From: Linanthus parryae
Lineage: Eukaryota; Streptophyta; Magnoliopsida; Ericales; Polemoniaceae
Reading direction: 5' to 3'
Length of the DNA: 64,000 nt
Assembly (NCBI GenBank): GCA_023055425.1
Contig: JALGPY010000003.1
Location: forward strand, 68,866,991 to 68,930,990
In this document: one piece after another, positions 58,959-64,000 of the stretch
How the letters are laid out: each line of letters begins with the position of its first letter
Numbering within the stretch: position 1 is the stretch's first letter
Made by a program: the position numbers and the translations under genes
The notes under the pieces: generated by a model
What the model saw: the letters and a program-made list of their open reading frames with translations, nothing else
Databases searched by the model: none
Told to the model about the DNA's origin: nothing

Positions 58959-59357
58959 AATGAAGACCCTACCCCTTAAACTCTTGTCTACTATTTTTTT
59001 TTTTATTTTTCTTTTTCAAGGCCTTGAACTCTTTTCCAAAGCCTTAAATTTCGTAAATTTCAAAATCTTTTGCTTTCTGTATTTCCATAACATTGATCCA
59101 ACATATTCTCATTCTTTTTTGATGAAATTCAAAAAGGGGGAGAAAATTTGAGAAGTTTTATTTTGATTAGATGACATGGTTTTGGTCAGTTAGGGTTATC
59201 TGCATACTTTGATGTTTTGCTGTTTAATAAGTTGGATCTTTTGGAAATCATGTGTTGATATGATTTATTCTTCTAAGAGCTAATGAGTATTTTTTGCAGA
59301 GGTACAGAATCAAACAGACTGGAAGAGTTTGGTTTTTTCTTTCATCAAGGGGGAGAA
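58959..59357 (+). other. S 3' untranslated region and polypurine tract
   Basis: No gene is seen. Palindrome-family copies lie near 59016-59045, an AAAAAGGGGGAGAAAA tract near 59131-59147, and the presumed polypurine tract AAGGGGGAGAA at 59347-59357, directly before the LTR. Confidence 0.7.
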
Positions 59358-60589
59358 TGTAAGCTCAACACTGTTTCAATGTTTCAAAGACATGAAATAG
59401 CTAGTCTATTTCAAGGCCTTGAAACTGACTGAGACTTATGAGCTTGATCTTAGGGGGAGTTTCTGTTTCTGTTTGAACTCATAAAATCCTGTGCTTTATC
59501 TAATATTACTTGATGATGAAAGACAATGATTTTTGATATTTTTTAGAAAATCTAATCCATCTGTTTGAATCAGTGTTGAAGAGAATGTTTATTTTTCTAT
59601 TTTGCAGGATATATTTCCTAACCTGAGTTTTGCAGGAAAGGAATTTCTGGGTTGATTTGATTCTGCAATAAATCTATTTATTGTAACAGCTTCTCAACAC
59701 GTTTATGGACAAGATCATATCAGTGTCTCTGAAGATACTGAGCAACTATCCGTTGGGAGAAGACTGTTAGAGAAGTCAAAGTTGTTGCCTACAATATAGG
59801 AGAGGTTGTTGCTGAAGATCCTGAAGATTTGCAGATCAAATGAGCTGTTTATATGGAGCTCAGTTTGAAGCATTTAATACACAACTCAACGGGAAAAAAA
59901 CTAGAGACACTCTCAAACAATTCAAGGATTGCCAGGCATCAAAGAAGCAGATCAAAATCTCAATCCAACTCTCAGAAGAACACTGCACTCTCACAGCAGT
60001 TTCATCTCTTGTGTTCTTCTGTTCTGAACTTTATTTGTATATCTTTTACATACCACTCTTGTTTACATTCTCAAGGATTGTTCAAGGTGAACAATAGAGA
60101 ATTCTTAGTTAATCAGATAGCTAGAGAAGGTACTAGATAGGTTAGTGAGAACCACAAGCTTTGACAGAGTAAGGCATATCTCTGTGCTTGAGATCTAGGG
60201 CTTAGCTGTTGATTAATGAGAATTGAGTTGAAAATTTTAAAGGGAGAAGATCCCTGAGGTAGAGACGTAGGTCCAAGTGGAATGAACTCTCTATATCTTG
60301 TGTCTCTTGCATTTACATTACAGTTACATACTTAGTTTATTTGCAGCATTCAAACAGTTTCGTTTCAAGAGTTTGAAACTCATTTCAAGTCCTTGAAATA
60401 GACTTTTTCTCTTTATACTAAACTGTTTTGATTCCAAGGGCGTGAAATCCATTTCATGTCCTTGAATCTCTTTACAAATCTTTTGAAGTCACTACTCATG
60501 CATAGTTTAGCAAAATACGGCATACTCTATTCAACCCCCCCCCCCCTTCTAGAGTATTGATCCTGTATTTCTACCTACTGTACACCCCT
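59358..60589 (+). repeat. S 3' LTR (about 1232 bp)
   Basis: It begins TGTAAGCTCA like the 5' LTR and matches it to TACACCCCT at 60589. The last few bases (5' copy ends CCTTCA) and the target duplication are missing. Palindrome copies lie at 59409 and near 60383 and 60449. Confidence 0.85.
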
Positions 60590-61156
60590 GAAATCGTGAA
60601 GTAGTTGGTATATGAAATTGAAGGAAATTGGGTACTCGTGAATTAAATGACCTTTAGTGAAACATAATTTTCTCATGTGAGCTTGCAATGGTTTAAGAGT
60701 ATCTTGACTACTCCTGATCTATAAATGTTTTAAAGCTGAGAAATCTGTCAACACTTTTACTCATAATTATTCTAAATTTTCCCAACTCTTTTTCTTATTG
60801 ATGTTTTAAATCTATTTATTTATTTCAAATTATTCTTATGTTCGACTCGATGCTTTACATGTCGTAGTGTGTATTTACTCAGTTTTCACTGATCATTTTC
60901 TTCAAATCTGCGTCAGCTTTTGCCATTTTTAAACCGCATATCATCAATCTAGGCGGGGGATGGGAAAGCGGATCGAGACGAAGACGTTTAGCTTAAGATT
61001 AGATCACGTAGTTTTTTTTTAACATATTGATCTTGTAAACTTGTCTTCTCATAAATTTATTTATTTATTAGCTAAATTGTAATATTCGTGAGCATATTTC
61101 TACTTTTGGTTATCGATTGCTTCTTTAACCCTGAACCGAGATCCCGGGTTGTTTCA
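60590..61156 (+). repeat. Element T, 5' LTR, piece 3 of 3
   Basis: This AT-rich piece ends GGTTGTTTCA and is followed by a primer-binding site, so it is the R-U5 end of an LTR. It is matched to the pieces at 899 and 9679 by the nesting, because no other LTR start in the window is left without an end. Confidence 0.55.
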
Positions 61157-62159
61157 GCTGGTATCAGAGCATTGGTTCTCCGGTTAATGAGACTTTTCGA
61201 TTTCCTTAAGTGGATAAAAAAGAAAGATAACTCGTTTTCAAAATTTTAACATTAGTTAGGATAACCCAATTTAATAATAAAGAAGTAAACAAGCCGTCGG
61301 CGAGGTTGGGTACTTGCGCATTGTTAAACTTGATTTGTATCGAACTTGTTAATTAATGTTAGCGTCTAATTGAGATGTGATTCAAAAAAAAGAATACTTG
61401 CTTATTTACATGCGCCGTACTTATGTGACATGCTTATTTATAACTAAATGCTTGCTATATTTGTGTGATAATTATCCATGACTCTTTATGTTTCTATGTT
61501 GGTTTTTCGACGAGAGAGTAATGGCGTTTTGACGTAGAAGACTCTGATACAAATCTTTTATTACCTATGAGTGCAACTTTTAAGATAATACTCTGTTTTG
61601 TTTCACTTTGAGTTAATTCGACGTGGTCATTTCCAAAATTAGAAAGTTTGGACAATAAAGTATTTTAGAAAAAGGGGTTTTTGAACATCGTTGGCGTGTA
61701 GAGATACCAAATTCAAAGTGATGTGGACCACTTTGTTTAGAAGTCCGCTGGCGTGACTCTTAATATGACGGTACTATGAGTTGTACCCGCTGTGTAGACA
61801 AAGTTGGAACATTTGAAACACATTCGAGTTGTGATGGAGAGACACGTTGTGTGACGACACATAGTGTTCATTTCCCCTCGTATGCGTGGAAAACTTGATG
61901 TGATTGGTTCATCTAATTGTCTACAGGTAAGAAAACATTTTCTTTAATGCAGATGAGCAAAGCAGAATGACATGTTAGTTTCGATCAAACTATTTTTCTA
62001 AATTTTTTGATATTTGTTTAAATACTAGAAAATTTTCGGAGCGCTTTTAAAATTGGGAACTTGCATATTGGTATTGAACTTTCAAAATTTTATTTCGAAT
62101 TTTTACTTGTACAAATTTGGATATATGGAAAAAGGTATTTTACGACACGGTAACATTAG
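61157..62159 (+). other. Element T leader, noncoding, with primer-binding site
   Basis: TGGTATCAGAGC at 61159-61170 is the tRNA-iMet primer-binding site, used by Tekay/Del elements. The next kilobase shows no open frame of note and no Gag motif; T gag is expected to lie further right or to have been lost. Confidence 0.55.
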
Positions 62160-62750
62160 TAGTAAAGGTTCGTCAGAACACTGACATTCATGTTACTTGG
62201 GTAGCATTGGTGTATTTCTAGAAACCACTCAATGTTTTTAATTTTTACTACCAACGTAATTAGGAACCTACAGGTTTACCCACAAGAAGGGATCAAACTG
62301 GAATTAAGTGCTCATTAGTTGGACTAAAGAGTAATTGTGGATTTTGGACTTGAATGTAAGCTAATCCTAACTATTAGGATTAGAGGGCAAGCCAAACTCT
62401 CTCATCCCTATACATAGCCTTCATCGTGGCTAGGGTTGATTGATGCTTGTTAGCAATATTCATATCATATTGGGTCTGATAAGAGTCGTCCAAGTCCAGC
62501 CAACTTTATGAGAAAAAGTTTATGTTTCCTACAGCATGCTATCACCAACGAAGAGGGAGTCCGATGTAGAACCGTTCATGTGGATACCGTAGAGGCACCA
62601 TTTTTATTCGGCGCTTGTGATTGTCACGAGTCAGCGCGACTGATGTAAATCTCTAATCATCATATTATGCTCATTCACATGGGACCTTGGTGGGTTTTAG
62701 GAATTTGTTTTTGTTATATCTGTTGCGTTTGATTTCCTAAAACCAACACC
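62160..62750 (+). repeat. Worn Angela-like LTR fragment
   Basis: The order of motifs follows the C1/C2 LTR from TTTCTAGAAACCACTC (near 62215) to ATTTCCTAAAACC (near 62735), near the CAAAACCCTACA end. It lacks an LTR start, and identity is low, so the fragment is old. Confidence 0.5.
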
Positions 62751-62810
62751 TTTGCAGTTCCTCACTCTTTTAATGGCGATAAATATAGTTTTAAGTCTTA
62801 AAAAGTTACT

Positions 62811-63140
62811 TCTCTTTCACATTATGGTCAATATGCTTCCAAGTGTGGTTTCTCTAAGACCGGCTTTGGTTCCTGTGGTTCAGCTTCTTTTAAGAAAACT
62901 GTTCAGTTTCAGATCTGTGACGAGACTAGCCACACTGCTGCTACTTGCTAGAAGAGGTCTAAAGAAGACTTTCATCCAAAGGATCTCATGGTACAGCCTC
63001 CTAGGACTCTTTGGATTCTTGATTCTGGAGTTACAAGTCATCTTACTCTTAATGCTTCTTATCTTCATAACAGGGTCCTACATAATAAATCTAGTATTTT
63101 CTTAGTTGATGGATCTTATGTTGCCACCACCTCTAGTTGA
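62811..63140 (+). pseudogene. Copia gag/protease fragment of another lineage
   Basis: In the frame starting at 62811 the sequence gives a glycine- and serine-rich Gag tail, a damaged knuckle (FQICDETSHTAATC, followed by a stop), and a protease site WILDSGVTSHLT. It ends at TGA 63138-63140. The W-I-x-D-S-G-A-T-S-H form is typical of copia lineages such as Ale or Ivana, and is unlike C1 or S. It has no LTRs of its own in view. Confidence 0.65.
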
Positions 63141-63143
63141 GAT

Positions 63144-64000
63144 TGTTGGAACAGATTCCCTAGAGGCAATCTTATTTAGTATGAGAATTACTTTTGGATA
63201 GAATATTCATTGTATTATTTATGGAGATATATAATATAATGAGGTCCTTAGATTGCAAATGTGTTGTTTATCTTAAATATCCCTAGTCAATTACACTGAT
63301 TAATAGGACAATCAACTATAGACTAGTTTGGGGGTTGGATTGATTTGGAGATATCACGATCCAACACATGGGTATGCATTAAGGGTAATAGCATACTGGA
63401 TTGACCCACATCGAGGAGGCTACATACATGTTATGTAAAGTCACAAGTGCTTCTCGTAGTGACAACGGTATTGTCATCCTTAGACTTGAAGTCACTAGAT
63501 CCTCTAGTTGTGGAATACTGTATTGATATTGTCAAATGCTACACTGTAACTGGGTAGCAATAAAGGTGCTTATCGGACATAATAGGAATCAAGCTTAGAG
63601 ATGGTAGTGATGTAGATAGAAAATGTGTCCCTCTTACATAACAGGAGAAAATATCTGCAACCACTCAAGGGATGGTTCTTATAGAATGTCTCGCCAGACT
63701 CGGATAAATCAGTATAGGATATTGACGGTATTTGCATGGATAAGACTATTCCCAGGATCGAGAAACTAAGGATTGGATATACGAGTGTGACTTTTATGTC
63801 TCGTTTCCAATCCGGATATAGAGACAAAAGGATGAGACAATACTTGCACAAGGTTTGTTGGATTACTGACTATTTCTATTAGTTGCTTGGCATGGATGTG
63901 TTGCTACACACCGCTCCATGTTTGGTAATCGTTACTACTAACTAAGTAGAAACCTATGGGGTCACACGCCATATGGATTATACTAGACTTGAGAATTAAT
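63144..64000 (+). repeat. Angela-like LTR, cut by window end
   Basis: This begins TGTTGGAACAGATTCCC and follows the C1/C2 LTR order to the window end. The palindrome is worn (near 63527-63543). No purine tract precedes it, so it is a 5' LTR or a solo LTR. Confidence 0.8.

Larger units (their letters stand above)
12174..60589 (+). mobile_element. S: SIRE/Maximus-like Ty1/copia element, decayed and split
   Basis: S is a copia element whose own sequence is in three blocks: 12174-13416, 43519-45911 and 54121-60589. The rest is the nested elements C2 and C3 with their TSDs. It has paired LTRs of about 1.25 kb beginning TGTAAGCTCA, a near-tRNA-Met primer-binding site, gag and pol remnants, and an additional long ORF region between pol and the 3' LTR. 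That extra region and the Gag with its long coiled coil point to the SIRE/Maximus lineage. All coding parts carry stops and frameshifts. The 5-bp target duplication is not found: the left flank is CTCGC, and the right end seems to have lost a few terminal bases. Confidence 0.85.

Overview
The window is plant nuclear DNA made almost entirely of nested LTR retrotransposons. No host gene, rRNA or tRNA gene was recognised. The evidence for a plant is Ty1/copia and Ty3 polyproteins of plant lineages, primer-binding sites matching plant tRNA-iMet and tRNA-Asp, LTRs of 1.2-3.3 kb, and an AT-rich background. The species cannot be told from the sequence. A flowering plant, in a gene-poor repetitive block, is the safe reading.

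The elements are labelled here for reference. T is a Ty3 element resembling Tekay/Del chromoviruses. Its 5' LTR begins at 899 and ends at 61156, broken into three pieces (899-1160, 9679-12173, 60590-61156). Two elements sit inside that LTR. C1 (1161-9673, TSD GACAC) is a complete Angela/BARE-like copia element with an uninterrupted 1316-residue polyprotein. S (12174-60589) is a decayed SIRE/Maximus-like copia element with an extra ORF downstream of pol. S in turn carries C2 (13417-43513, TSD TGTAC), a decayed Angela-like copia element near the end of its 5' LTR, and C3 (45917-54115, TSD ACTAG), a defective Angela-like element in its pol. C2 carries G1 (13845-26826, TSD GCGTG) in its 5' LTR and G2 (29400-38297, TSD CTATA) in its leader. 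G1 is a non-autonomous Ty3 element with the tandem form LTR-internal-LTR-internal-LTR. G2 is an Athila-like Ty3 element that keeps gag and protease but no reverse transcriptase. Beyond T's primer-binding site (61159) lie a noncoding leader, a worn Angela-like LTR fragment (about 62160-62750), a copia gag/protease fragment (62811-63140) and another Angela-like LTR (from 63144) cut by the window end.

The nesting gives the order of events: T, then S, then C2, then G1 and G2; C3 followed S, and C1 followed T. All elements point the same way (+). C1 is the only element that looks able to supply a full set of proteins (Gag, protease, integrase, reverse transcriptase, RNase H). C3 has nearly identical LTRs, a conserved leader and ruined coding sequence, so it probably moved recently using proteins from a C1-like relative. 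G1 carries a conserved, unrecognised cysteine-rich protein in place of gag-pol. G1 and C3 are the most unusual parts of the window.
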